Source of the DNA: Lachnospiraceae bacterium
GTDB taxonomy: Bacteria; Bacillota; Clostridia; Lachnospirales; Lachnospiraceae
Direction: 5' to 3'
Assembly: GCA_014804655.1 (NCBI GenBank)
Contig: JAAUZK010000031.1
Location: forward strand, 12,477-76,476
Length of the DNA stretch: 64,000 bases
Shown here piece after piece: positions 18,931 through 28,510 of this stretch (within the stretch, counting starts at the first letter, position 1; every line of letters begins with the position of its first letter). A model generated the notes under the pieces. The model was not told the DNA's origin. It worked only from the letters and a program-made list of their open reading frames with translations, and made no database searches. The position numbers were made by a program, and so were the translations under genes.

Positions 18931-20457
18931 CTACTGCAATGCCTTCCACTCATCGGCTGTCAGATACTTAATATTTTCAGGATCGATCGCCTGTTTCGGA
19001 TCAAAATTCTCGATAGACATAATCTTTCCCTGGAATCCGATCTTAACATCAGATACTTCCGCCTTCTGTTCGTCCATCTTGGCCTGCTCATACAAGCCGT
19101 TATTATAACGTGCAGACAATTCTTCCAATGTTGCCATAGCATCCATGCCCGGATTGCTGATAAGCGTTGCCAGTGTTGTCGCCTCATTATCGCCAGAGAT
19201 CTGTACACTCAGATTCACATTGGATACCGGCACCATATCTTCTGTCGGATTATAGCTCACCCACTGTGTATATTCAGAAGCAGGCTTATTCTCAGCTGCC
19301 TCTAACGCCCACGGCAGAATAGACATATCCGTTGCCTTGGATAACATTTCCGACTGATAGTCTTCTCCAAGCATGAACTCAACAAATTTTGCGGCAGCCT
19401 CCTTGTGCTCACTTGTGGAAGAAAGCATATAGTTTGCTGAATCACGCAGGCACAGTGCGCCTTTATTCTCTCCGCCCATAGCTGAAGGCCAATCAAACAC
19501 ATCCCAATCGCAGCTTGCTTCAAATTGATCATTAATTGCTGCGCAATCCCATGAAACAGAAGGTAAAATACCGATTTTTCCTGCTGCGAACTGTGCGCGG
19601 ACGCCATCATTATCAAGTGTCTCTGCTCCGGGGAATGTAATTCCTTCTGCGATCATCTGTCTGAATAAATTAATATACGGTTCCATATATGTGAAATCAT
19701 AGACATTCTTCCGGAAATCATATCCCATCTTGTAATATCCTTCGTATGCACCGATCGGCTCCGTGATAAAAGCCACTGCCGATCCGGAAGGTGCACTGCT
19801 GAGTCCGAATCCGTAATACTCTCCATTGCCTGCCTCAGTGATCTTCTTTGCGCACTCATATACTTCATCCCATGTTTTCGGTGTTTCCGTAATTCCTGCC
19901 GCTTCAAACAGCTCTTTATTGTATGCCATCTTGTAAGTTTTGGCTCCCCATACAAATGCGTATGTATTCAATTCGCCGTCAACTTCCACTTTATAGGTAT
20001 ACGGGTCGATCTTCTCTTTAAAATCAGCGGATAAATAATTATCCCACGGCTCGATCCATCCGTTACTCAGAGCCTCCGTCACATCCTGTACGCCATGAAG
20101 AATATCCGGTGCCTGTCCCGATTGGATTGCGGTTTTTAATGCCGTCTGCCACTCTCCTGTTTTCAACACCACTTCTACAGTAATATTGTCTTCATTCGTC
20201 TCATTAAATTTCTCCACCATTGGTTCAATGGCTGTCATGGATCCCGATGTCCATGTAAAATACTGAATCGTCACCGGCTCTTTATTGCTGCCGCTGTCTG
20301 AACTCTCCGTATCGGCGTTTCCTCCCTGATTTGAAGTACTTCCTGCCTGTTTCGCTTCAGCGCTGCCTCCCGTACTTCCACATCCTGATAATACGGACAT
20401 CGTCATCGCTGCTGTACAGATCACAGCCAGCACCTTATTCATTATGTTCTTTTTCAC
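18931..20457 (-). CDS. Extracellular sugar-binding lipoprotein
   Basis: Lipobox LSGCGS; SBP pattern; AAGGAGG SD before GTG start (VKKNIMNKVL). Confidence 0.9.
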   Translation of the reverse strand: MKKNIMNKVLAVICTAAMTMSVLSGCGSTGGSAEAKQAGSTSNQGGNADTESSDSGSNKEPVTIQYFTWTSGSMTAIEPMVEKFNETNEDNITVEVVLKTGEWQTALKTAIQSGQAPDILHGVQDVTEALSNGWIEPWDNYLSADFKEKIDPYTYKVEVDGELNTYAFVWGAKTYKMAYNKELFEAAGITETPKTWDEVYECAKKITEAGNGEYYGFGLSSAPSGSAVAFITEPIGAYEGYYKMGYDFRKNVYDFTYMEPYINLFRQMIAEGITFPGAETLDNDGVRAQFAAGKIGILPSVSWDCAAINDQFEASCDWDVFDWPSAMGGENKGALCLRDSANYMLSSTSEHKEAAAKFVEFMLGEDYQSEMLSKATDMSILPWALEAAENKPASEYTQWVSYNPTEDMVPVSNVNLSVQISGDNEATTLATLISNPGMDAMATLEELSARYNNGLYEQAKMDEQKAEVSDVKIGFQGKIMSIENFDPKQAIDPENIKYLTADEWKALQ

Positions 20458-20558
20458 TTTTGGTTCCTCCTTGTTTTTTGATAATTTCATTCTAAACAAA
20501 GACAGCGAAAAAAACTTATGACCCATGTGTAAAAACTTCCGCCGCTTATTAATACCAT

Positions 20559-22148
20559 TTATTGCTTTTCTTCCTGATACTTCTTGTATACCTTAGAGAA
20601 ATATCTCCCGTCTTTGTAGCCCAGCTCCTGTGCGATCTGATTTAAGTTATACTGTTCTGTCTTCATCAATTCTGCCGCCCGCTCCATCTTGATCCTCACC
20701 ACATAATCTTTGAAGTTCTCCCCATGCTCCTTAAACAGAAAACTCAGATAATTAGGACTGACGAACACGGCATCCGCCACCGTGATCAATGACACATCGC
20801 CGGACATATTCTGTTTCACATACTTCTCGGCTTTCTCAATGATACCTTCATTCCGCAGAATACGGTTATTGTTGATCCTGTCCGCAATATCATACAGAAC
20901 TCTGCTTACCTTTCTCTCCAGTTCCTGCAGCGTCGATAATTTCTTTCTTCTTCCCATATCCGCTATCAATTCTTCAAGCTCCGTAAAAAAATCATCCTCA
21001 AATACGGAACCGTCTTCCTTCAGAAAAATCAACAGATAGGTAAGAAACATTTTAATCGTTTCAATAATAAAGTCCTGTCCCTTGGACACATAATTCTCCA
21101 GAGCTTCAAAATACTTCCTAAGCTCTCTATCCGTTCCCGTACCATCACCTATCTTGATACACAAAAGCAGATCTTCCTGCTGTGCAAAGAAAAGACCTTC
21201 CCCATGCTCGTCCTTTGCCATATCACCGATATAAACAGTGCTCATATTTCCCATAAAAAAACGGAAATTCAGTGCTTTTTCCGCTTCTCGGTAGGCTTTG
21301 GGCAGATATAAAATATTATTTATCATCCTTCCGATCCCAAAACTCACTGATTCTTCCCGCAGCTTTTTCATTTCTCTCTGAATACGTTCCGCTTTCCCCT
21401 GTAAATACGTCACAGTGTCCTTCTTGGAAATATCCGCAGAATAATTTAATACGATCACAACCCGGTCTTTTAAATCATCAAATACAATACACCGATATTC
21501 ATTTCCGATTATTTCCTCACAGAGTTCGCGCAACTGGAGCTGGGATATCCGGAACAGGTCTTCTTCTTCAGGTTTATGATCCAGTTCTGCGATCATCACC
21601 GCTATATTTTCTGCATCAACAGCCACTTGGAGATAATCCATCTGCTGCCTTATTCTCTTTTCGTCTCGCTCTCGACCGTTCAGCAGTTGGTTCATAAAGT
21701 GTTCCCGTAAGATCGGAATACTCTTTTCCAGCTTTATCTTTAAAAGTTCCTCATCCGCTTTCTTCTTCCGCTCCGCCAGTATTTCTTCCTTTACCCGCAG
21801 CACTACCTCTAGCAGTTTTTCCATACGGGCAGGCTTCAATAAATAGTCACAGGCATGGTACTCCATTGCTTTCTTCACATATTCAAACTCTTCATGTCCG
21901 GACAATAAAATCACCCTGATATCCGAATACTGCTCATATACGGTTCTCGTCAGCTCAATTCCGTCCATGACCGGCATAACAACATCAGTGAGAATGATAT
22001 CCGGTTTCTCCCTTTGTATCTGCTGCAATGCAGCCTGTCCGTTTTCTGCCGCCCCTACAATCTGAATATCATACTCTTCCCAGTTTCCTACCTTACAGAT
22101 TCCCTCTCGAAGAATCTTCTCATCCTCAACGACTAACATTTTCATCAT
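20559..22148 (-). CDS. Response regulator with AraC-type DNA-binding domain (YesN-like)
   Basis: MLVVEDEKILREGI..., ILTDVVMPVMDGIEL receiver; SPNYLSFLFKEHGENFKDYVVRIKMERA AraC HTH. Confidence 0.92.
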   Translation of the reverse strand: MMKMLVVEDEKILREGICKVGNWEEYDIQIVGAAENGQAALQQIQREKPDIILTDVVMPVMDGIELTRTVYEQYSDIRVILLSGHEEFEYVKKAMEYHACDYLLKPARMEKLLEVVLRVKEEILAERKKKADEELLKIKLEKSIPILREHFMNQLLNGRERDEKRIRQQMDYLQVAVDAENIAVMIAELDHKPEEEDLFRISQLQLRELCEEIIGNEYRCIVFDDLKDRVVIVLNYSADISKKDTVTYLQGKAERIQREMKKLREESVSFGIGRMINNILYLPKAYREAEKALNFRFFMGNMSTVYIGDMAKDEHGEGLFFAQQEDLLLCIKIGDGTGTDRELRKYFEALENYVSKGQDFIIETIKMFLTYLLIFLKEDGSVFEDDFFTELEELIADMGRRKKLSTLQELERKVSRVLYDIADRINNNRILRNEGIIEKAEKYVKQNMSGDVSLITVADAVFVSPNYLSFLFKEHGENFKDYVVRIKMERAAELMKTEQYNLNQIAQELGYKDGRYFSKVYKKYQEEKQ

Positions 22149-23979
22149 CTGTATGTCCACCCCTTTCCTCAACTTTACCTCCGGAAAAATTCATCGGAAA
22201 ACAAATCCGCACCTTTGTTCCCTCCGTAATTTCTGTGTCAAACCAGACGCCGTATGATTCTCCTGCATAGAGTTGAATTCTCGCCTTTACATTTTCTATT
22301 GCATATCCATAATTCCCATCACCCTGTGCCCGGTTGCGGTTGATCTCCTCCCGCTTCTCTATGGGCATTCCACATCCGTTATCCGCAATATCAATGATGA
22401 TATCTTCCTCTTCTCTAAACACACGGATATCGATCTTCCCTTTTTCCGTCATACCTTCAAATCCATGCAGCAGTGAATTTTCTACAAAGGGCTGCAGGAT
22501 CAGTTTCGGAACGCTGTATTTAACAAGCGCCTGATCTATTGAGATCCGGTAGTCAAATGTGTCATCCATCCGCCTTTTCTGGATCTCCAGATATTTTTTG
22601 ACATGTTCTGCCTCTCTCTCCACTGTAGTAATATCTTCTCCCTTATTTAAACTCAGCCGGAAGAAATCCGCCAGATCCGCTATCAGATTTGCTGAACTGT
22701 CATTTCCCTCCATCTTATCCATCCAGTAGACCATATCCAGCGTATTATATAAGAAATGCGGATTGATCTGTGCCTGAAGCGCTTTTAATTCTTCGATCTG
22801 CTTCTGCTTTTCTACCTGTTTTACTTCCTCGATCAAATTTGCTGTTTTCTGTACCATGGCTGCAAATCTTCTTCCTAAATAAGCAACTTCATCATTATAT
22901 TTTGGCACAAAGGTAACGACCATATTATTATCCACAACCTCGTCCATTGATTTCGCCAGCGTCCGTATCGGTGTCACGACAGTGCGGGAAATGAACGACG
23001 CAATACCGATAACAATAACAACTGATATAACGAAAATAAACACTGCAGCAGTTTGTATCTGTTTCGCCTGCCTATATAAAATATTCATATCATACAGATA
23101 AACAATACTCCAATCCGCAAGATCAATCTTGCGAATGTTGATTCCCACACGCCCCTCTATTAACTCTCCTTCAAAGATTCCTGAAGTGTTGCCCCTAATC
23201 TCATCAGTCAATGCATCAACATCTTCCTCTGTAAGCCAGTCAATACTTCCTTCGGAAACGACTACATCTCCCTGATCATCAAAAATCATCACACTGGTCT
23301 GACGCTTGACCGCTTCCTTATGAATCTGTTTCTGCAGCCACGACTTCTTCAACCGAAAAATTAATACGCTGTAGTCTTCATTCTCTTCCGAAAGATATCC
23401 GACATCAGGATTTACGGAATTTTCTCCGTTCGTGTAATAGAATGATCTCACAATACTGAAATATTCCTTGTCCGGTTCAAAGTCTCCATATAGGATCCTG
23501 TTCTTATTCTCCATGCATACATCATAATAAACGGACTTCTGAAACTGTGCCCAGTCATATTCCGGTCTGTATTCACTGGAATAAACTTCGCCATTGTGGA
23601 ACAGATAGACGTCGTCGAGCTGCCTGCTGTTCCTTATCTTAATATCCATAAAATAGTTTGTAAGTTCACTGCTCAATTCCACCTTCTGAACAGGTGTCTT
23701 CACCCCTGATACACTGTTTCTGTACAAATCAATAAATTGATTGTCCGAAAAAATGTTGATAAACTCTCCATTGATTCCTTTAACCTGCGTACTGATATCT
23801 TTTTCCAAATATTCAAGCGAATCGCTTAGAATCGCCATCTCTTTCTTTTTCAGCAGATCTACCGTAAAGTGATAGGAATATAACGTAATTCCTCCCACCA
23901 ATATAACCGCAAACAATGTATATAATACTATCATTCTCATTCTCAGTGAGGTATTCATAAAAAATCTTTTCAGTATCAT
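22126..23979 (-). CDS. Sensor histidine kinase (YesM-like, HAMP)
   Basis: LQAQINPHFLYNTLDMVYWM H-box, DNGCGMP N/G boxes, two TM segments. Confidence 0.92.
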   Translation of the reverse strand: MILKRFFMNTSLRMRMIVLYTLFAVILVGGITLYSYHFTVDLLKKKEMAILSDSLEYLEKDISTQVKGINGEFINIFSDNQFIDLYRNSVSGVKTPVQKVELSSELTNYFMDIKIRNSRQLDDVYLFHNGEVYSSEYRPEYDWAQFQKSVYYDVCMENKNRILYGDFEPDKEYFSIVRSFYYTNGENSVNPDVGYLSEENEDYSVLIFRLKKSWLQKQIHKEAVKRQTSVMIFDDQGDVVVSEGSIDWLTEEDVDALTDEIRGNTSGIFEGELIEGRVGINIRKIDLADWSIVYLYDMNILYRQAKQIQTAAVFIFVISVVIVIGIASFISRTVVTPIRTLAKSMDEVVDNNMVVTFVPKYNDEVAYLGRRFAAMVQKTANLIEEVKQVEKQKQIEELKALQAQINPHFLYNTLDMVYWMDKMEGNDSSANLIADLADFFRLSLNKGEDITTVEREAEHVKKYLEIQKRRMDDTFDYRISIDQALVKYSVPKLILQPFVENSLLHGFEGMTEKGKIDIRVFREEEDIIIDIADNGCGMPIEKREEINRNRAQGDGNYGYAIENVKARIQLYAGESYGVWFDTEITEGTKVRICFPMNFSGGKVEERGGHTDDENVSR

Positions 23980-24174
23980 TGGCTTTCCTCTCTTTATCTG
24001 TGTGATATATTGATTTTAACACTATCATTGCCGCTGTTGTAATTTTTCTGTGACAATGCGCTGAAATAGCAGACCATATTCTCATAATATAAACCCCTAT
24101 TCGTAAAAACTTATCTAAAATGTATAAAAATTCATTCACTTTTCTTAATCAGCCTGACCCTGCCGTGCACACAC

Positions 24175-24691
24175 AATCGAGTAGGAGGTAGGCGATTATT
24201 TCGCCTACCGACCTCTCACACCACCGTGCGTACCGTTCGGTACAATATATCGAGTTACACTCTTCATTACCCGTTCTACCGCCTGTTGAACAAACCGGTC
24301 TACTACGGTTGGTACTCCAAGATTTCTTACTCCGCCGTCAGGTTTTGGTATCTCCACCCTGCGGACTGGTTGCGGTTTGTACTTCCTTGTCCGCAACTGT
24401 TCTCTGATACTTTCGCCGTTTTCCGAAAGGTAATCGCCAAGCTCTTCTACGTTCATGCCATCCACACCTGCCGCATTTACTCGTACTTCCGGCAACCTTT
24501 TGGACTTCAATGCTTTTAGCCGCCTTATCCTTATTTCCGAGCCTTATATGCGGTTCCTGTCCGTCAGGTCAGAGGTTTGCCTTCAGATTCCGTCTCACGG
24601 CGGACACCCTTGCTGTTCGGCTATGTGCTTCGTCGTTGCCTGCGCGCACTCGGGACTTTCAGCCGTTAGAGTTCGCCCATGCTGGGCGAAC
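24175..24691 (-). mobile_element. Deleted group II intron with 5' end, RT N-terminal remnant and domain V/VI-like 3' end
   Basis: 5' end GTTCGCCCAGCATGGGCGAACTCTAACGGCTGAAAGTCC; RT fragment AAGVDGMNVEELGDYLSENGESIREQLRTRKYKPQPVRRVEIPKPDGGVRNLGVPTVVDRFVQQAVERV; 3' GTGTGAGAGGTCGGTAGGCGAAATAATCGCCTACCTCCTACTCGATT. Ends approximate. Confidence 0.8.
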
Positions 24692-24695
24692 TAAA

Positions 24696-24731
24696 GATAC
24701 CCCATGCACCACTACCGGCACATGGGGTATC
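24696..24731 (-). terminator. Terminator hairpin at the 5' exon of the group II intron
   Basis: GATACCCCATG-TGCCGGTAGTGGTG-CATGGGGTATC then TTTA, followed directly by the intron 5' end. Confidence 0.75.
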
Positions 24732-24861
24732 CCCTCATCCACTAACCAGACAATTACTGATCAAATCTATATGCTCCCACGTTGTCTCCGCATTTGATCT
24801 TGACCAGGAATTCTTCATTAAGATTCGGTGCCTACACCGAAGCGCGGCAACCCTATTTTTA

Positions 24862-24987
24862 TTAATGCTTTACTGCTTTATGAACAGCTAATGTCTTACC
24901 TGCATTACTTTTAGCACCTTTGCTTGAGGCGTTAGAAGCAAGAGTTTTAGCCGCTTTACCAACTTTACCGCCATGATGTACTGCCAT
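24862..24987 (-). CDS. 41-aa basic peptide downstream of the PIN gene
   Basis: MAVHHGGKVGKAAKTLASNASSKGAKSNAGKTLAVHKAVKH; strong SD AAAGGAGG 8 nt upstream of ATG. Confidence 0.65.
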   Translation of the reverse strand: MAVHHGGKVGKAAKTLASNASSKGAKSNAGKTLAVHKAVKH

Positions 24988-25023
24988 ACTATTTCCCTCC
25001 TTTGCGTTTTTTAACAACTCTTG

Positions 25024-25118
25024 CAAAAGATTATCTTCTCTGTTATATTTAAATTGCTTATATTCAAATGTCGAAAGATAATCTTTTGACATCAGAACCA
25101 GATATCTTATCTGGTTCT
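25024..25118 (-). promoter_or_regulatory. Two hairpins in the leader of the 41-aa peptide
   Basis: 14-bp perfect inverted repeat CAAAAGATTATCTT (25024-25037)/AAGATAATCTTTTG (25075-25088) and AGAACCAGAT atctt ATCTGGTTCT (25094-25118), no U-tract. Confidence 0.5.
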
Positions 25119-25152
25119 ATTTATGTAAAAGAATAATTCTATTACATTAATT

Positions 25153-25758
25153 TTATCCTACTGCTTTCTTACGTTTTATATATTCTTCATATGTGCCTTC
25201 CGGCAGATACAACCCATCTTCATACATCTTTTCCCACAAATTAATTGCATTTTTTTGAGTTATTATTCCTAATTCTTCCGCTTTTACCAATACATCTGCC
25301 GTAGTCCATAAAGTAATTCCATAATTTTCTACGTATCGACCGACATCTTTTAAGTTGTTACTTGCCAGACAAGCGGCTTCATCTTCCGCATAAAGCAACA
25401 TGCTTATAGCCGCTGACTCACCCTGCCCCATACTTTCCTTTAATTCTTTATACTTTATTCCCATATCGGAAAACGGGTCAATATCTCTAATATATACATT
25501 TCCGGAACCACTCACTTTATCTTTCTTATTATTTAACTGCATGAGCGGTGTTTGCAGACGTTCCCTTGTTCTAGTACTATATCCCAGTTCCTCTATTACT
25601 GCTTGCGGAACCACTATATCCATTTCCAATTTTGCAAATAATCTCGTCACAATTCCAAATTGATTTCTCCACAAAAAACTTGACAAAAAATCTGTATCGG
25701 AAATGACAATTTCATTTTTTTCGGCAGTATTGTTCATCTTGTCACGCTGATCAGTCAT
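25153..25758 (-). CDS. PIN-domain-like putative ribonuclease
   Basis: IVISDTDFLSSFLWR, VVPQAVIEELGY, GQGESAAISMLLYAEDEAACLASNNLKDVGRYV acidic motif pattern. Confidence 0.7.
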   Translation of the reverse strand: MTDQRDKMNNTAEKNEIVISDTDFLSSFLWRNQFGIVTRLFAKLEMDIVVPQAVIEELGYSTRTRERLQTPLMQLNNKKDKVSGSGNVYIRDIDPFSDMGIKYKELKESMGQGESAAISMLLYAEDEAACLASNNLKDVGRYVENYGITLWTTADVLVKAEELGIITQKNAINLWEKMYEDGLYLPEGTYEEYIKRKKAVG

Positions 25759-26506
25759 ATATAAGTGCCTCCTTAATCATTTTACTCCATCGCTCATCAC
25801 AAAATCCTTCAAGAGCAAATTGTTTATAAAGGCTGTCTGAAATGCGTTCTTCTTTATGAGCACGTTCAAGAAGCTGACTGTATTGACCATATGATTTCTC
25901 CATTTCTTCCTCAGGAGATTTCATATACAAGGACATATCTGTTCCCGTATCCTTAATAATATCTATAATATTTGAATTTATTAATTTATGATAAACAAGA
26001 TCATTAATTTTCCCTTCCTGATGCAGTCTGTATACAACTGCCTGAAAGCTCATACGGAATAATTGACTTAATCTTACAATCTGTTCCAGCGTCCATTCTT
26101 TCACTTCATATTTTTCAGCAAACCATTCTAATGCGTCACAAGGAAGTAAAAAGTAAGATGCAAAGCGATCCGCCTCTTTTTCAGAATCTGTTATAGTTCC
26201 CTTTTTACAAATAACTCCCTGCCCTCGATGCTCAATTTCAATATGATATAATTCATGCGCAACGGTAAACCGCTGTCTCCCCAAAGACATCATAGAATTT
26301 ACGGCAATTATTTTAGAATCGCCATCAATAACGCACATCCCACTAATATTCTCTGTCATGGGCAGTCTGATAAAAGTATAACATTCCTGCGCAAGCAACA
26401 GGCCTATCACATCAATCGGCTCTGTACTCCCATAACCATTTATTCTTCTCAGTTTGACAGCTTCCGTCTGTAGTTGTAAATCATCTTTCATTACAATATC
26501 ACTCAC
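25751..26506 (-). CDS. ImmA/IrrE-family metallopeptidase
   Basis: RFTVAHELYHIEIEHRG (HExxH), EKEADRFASYFLLP. Confidence 0.88.
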   Translation of the reverse strand: MSDIVMKDDLQLQTEAVKLRRINGYGSTEPIDVIGLLLAQECYTFIRLPMTENISGMCVIDGDSKIIAVNSMMSLGRQRFTVAHELYHIEIEHRGQGVICKKGTITDSEKEADRFASYFLLPCDALEWFAEKYEVKEWTLEQIVRLSQLFRMSFQAVVYRLHQEGKINDLVYHKLINSNIIDIIKDTGTDMSLYMKSPEEEMEKSYGQYSQLLERAHKEERISDSLYKQFALEGFCDERWSKMIKEALIYD

Positions 26507-26852
26507 TCTCTAAACTAACTTTAATCCGTCTCAAATTCAATGCAATCTGCTGTACCTTTGAAACTACTTCAATATCATCCAATGTTAGATCTTTTGCCCG
26601 ATAAGCTACTGCAAGAGGACGATATTCCTGTTCCTCCAAAACAGCATCTGCCTCACACCCGAATAAACTGCATGCCTTTTCAATCAATGCCATTCCAAGG
26701 CTTCTTTCGCCAACTTCAAATTTTGCAATCAAAGAGCGGTCTACCTGAAGAAATTTTGCAATCTGCTCTTGAGTAAAATCATTTTGCTTTCTAATTTCTT
26801 TAAAACGCCTCCCGGCATTTACCAGCATTTCATTTCTCTCTTTGTCTGCCAT
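26499..26852 (-). CDS. XRE-family HTH regulator
   Basis: RFKEIRKQNDFTQEQIAKFLQVDRSLIAKFEVGERSLGMALIEKACSLFG; SD GGAGG. Confidence 0.9.
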   Translation of the reverse strand: MADKERNEMLVNAGRRFKEIRKQNDFTQEQIAKFLQVDRSLIAKFEVGERSLGMALIEKACSLFGCEADAVLEEQEYRPLAVAYRAKDLTLDDIEVVSKVQQIALNLRRIKVSLESE

Positions 26853-26892
26853 ATGAATTTCCTCCGATTATATAAGCATCTTTTGTTATCTT

Positions 26893-26948
26893 AATATACA
26901 ACGCAATTGTCACATTGTCAATATTAATATGTTTAAAAAATGTGACAA
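26893..26948 (-). promoter_or_regulatory. Promoter and palindromic operator of the XRE-ImmA-PIN operon
   Basis: Minus TTGACA - 17 nt - TATATT; 10-bp arms TTGTCACATT (26907-26916) and AATGTGACAA (26939-26948). Confidence 0.7.
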
Positions 26949-27088
26949 ATTATATGCATTACTTTTCACATTCAAACCAATCAGCCACTGCCATAGCATT
27001 TAACTTTGACATCATTTCTCCGCAAATCTCAAGTATTTCACCCTAAATTTATTTCTGCAGTTTCCCTTACTACAGATTTGCAAATATT

Positions 27089-28507
27089 CTACTCCAGCAT
27101 CAGCATAATACAGAGACAAAACTCCCCATCCTTTAGTGTAATGTCTATATCGCCGGCATATTTCCCCGCCATTCTGCGGATATTGGACAGGCCGTATCCA
27201 TGTCCTTCCACTTTTTCCTTTGACGTGACCGGAAGCCCGCTTTCCGCATCCCATTGTAAACTGCCCGTAAAACTGTTGCAGATTTCCATGATATAAGCAT
27301 TCTTTCTGCGGTATGACTCTATGGATATTTGTTTCACCTTTTCTTTTTCCGTATTTTCTATTGCATTCTGCAAAGCATTGTTCAAGATCACGCTGATGTC
27401 AAAGACATTGATATTAGTATCCACAGGGTAATGAAATTCCGAACGGAAAGAAATTCCCCTTTCCCCTGCTTCCTTTCTGAACTCCTGTAAAATCACGTCC
27501 GTTACCGGATTTCCGCTTTCTATCCCGCCTGTCATTTGAGAAAGCTCTGTCTTTAATTCTTCACCGTATGCTTTGGCCTCCTCCGTATTATTTCCTTCAT
27601 AAAGCCTTTCCAACGTGAGGATATGATTGGTCATATCATGCCTGACACTGCGGATATTCTGATAAAGATCCTCCACCTGCTCGATATGCCGTCTGATACT
27701 GTCAATCTGCACAGCAAGAATTTCCGTCTGCCGGTTCTCTTCCTGCCTTGCCTTAATTTCCTGATATAATACAATAAGCACAACAATCAAAACAACAGTT
27801 GCTGCATAAAACAGCAATATCAATATATCATAATCATCCTTCTTTCTCCCGGCTTCTACAATATAAACCATGCGGTGGCTCCCTATGATTACAAATGCCA
27901 TCATTCCCATGAGCGATGGCAGTGCCAGCATAAACAGTTCCCTTTTTTCCAGATCCGCACTCTTATTTCTATAGACCTTTATAATCTGTCGGATTCCAAT
28001 AGCGGTAAATACAAACTCCAGCGCCAGATAAAAAACAGTTACCCCTGCATACAAAGCAATCCACGTCGGATCATCCGGATGACTCTGCATATAATCCGTA
28101 TGTTCGGCAAAAGCATATAAGTTGTCATATAAAATTTCCGCCATGGCAGCACAAAGCCAGCTTACGGAAAAAAACATGATCACAAGAAATGCTTTTTGTC
28201 TGTAATTCCTACGATCGATACAACAGATCAAAAAGAACATGATAAAGCTTCCTATACGATATGCCTTAAAAAGATCCATGGGATGCGGCGTAACATACAG
28301 CAGCACTATTATCAAAAGATGGATAGCTCCCACATAAAATACAAATTTTTTCCTTTTCCCGGCAGATGCCTGTATAGCCTCTAAGCCACACATATTATCA
28401 GGCATAGCTTCGGAGAACATAAACGGTTTTACCAGACTGTAAAAAAAATATCCTCTGATCAATATCTCCATCACCACATACATATCATGAACTACAGTAT
28501 ATCCCAC
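27089..28507 (-). CDS. GHKL-type sensor histidine kinase (AgrC-like topology)
   Basis: Multi-TM N-terminus; IRSVRHDMTNHILTLERL H-box; ILNNALQNAIE, GHGYGLSNIRRMAGKY. Confidence 0.85.
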   Translation of the reverse strand: MGYTVVHDMYVVMEILIRGYFFYSLVKPFMFSEAMPDNMCGLEAIQASAGKRKKFVFYVGAIHLLIIVLLYVTPHPMDLFKAYRIGSFIMFFLICCIDRRNYRQKAFLVIMFFSVSWLCAAMAEILYDNLYAFAEHTDYMQSHPDDPTWIALYAGVTVFYLALEFVFTAIGIRQIIKVYRNKSADLEKRELFMLALPSLMGMMAFVIIGSHRMVYIVEAGRKKDDYDILILLFYAATVVLIVVLIVLYQEIKARQEENRQTEILAVQIDSIRRHIEQVEDLYQNIRSVRHDMTNHILTLERLYEGNNTEEAKAYGEELKTELSQMTGGIESGNPVTDVILQEFRKEAGERGISFRSEFHYPVDTNINVFDISVILNNALQNAIENTEKEKVKQISIESYRRKNAYIMEICNSFTGSLQWDAESGLPVTSKEKVEGHGYGLSNIRRMAGKYAGDIDITLKDGEFCLCIMLMLE

Positions 28508-28510
28508 TCT

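Noticed and set aside
24987-25092. Longer 76-aa version of the basic peptide starting at 25092
   Set aside because: No SD before that ATG and the extension lies in the hairpin leader; the 41-aa start has a strong SD. Kept only as an alternative within the finding.
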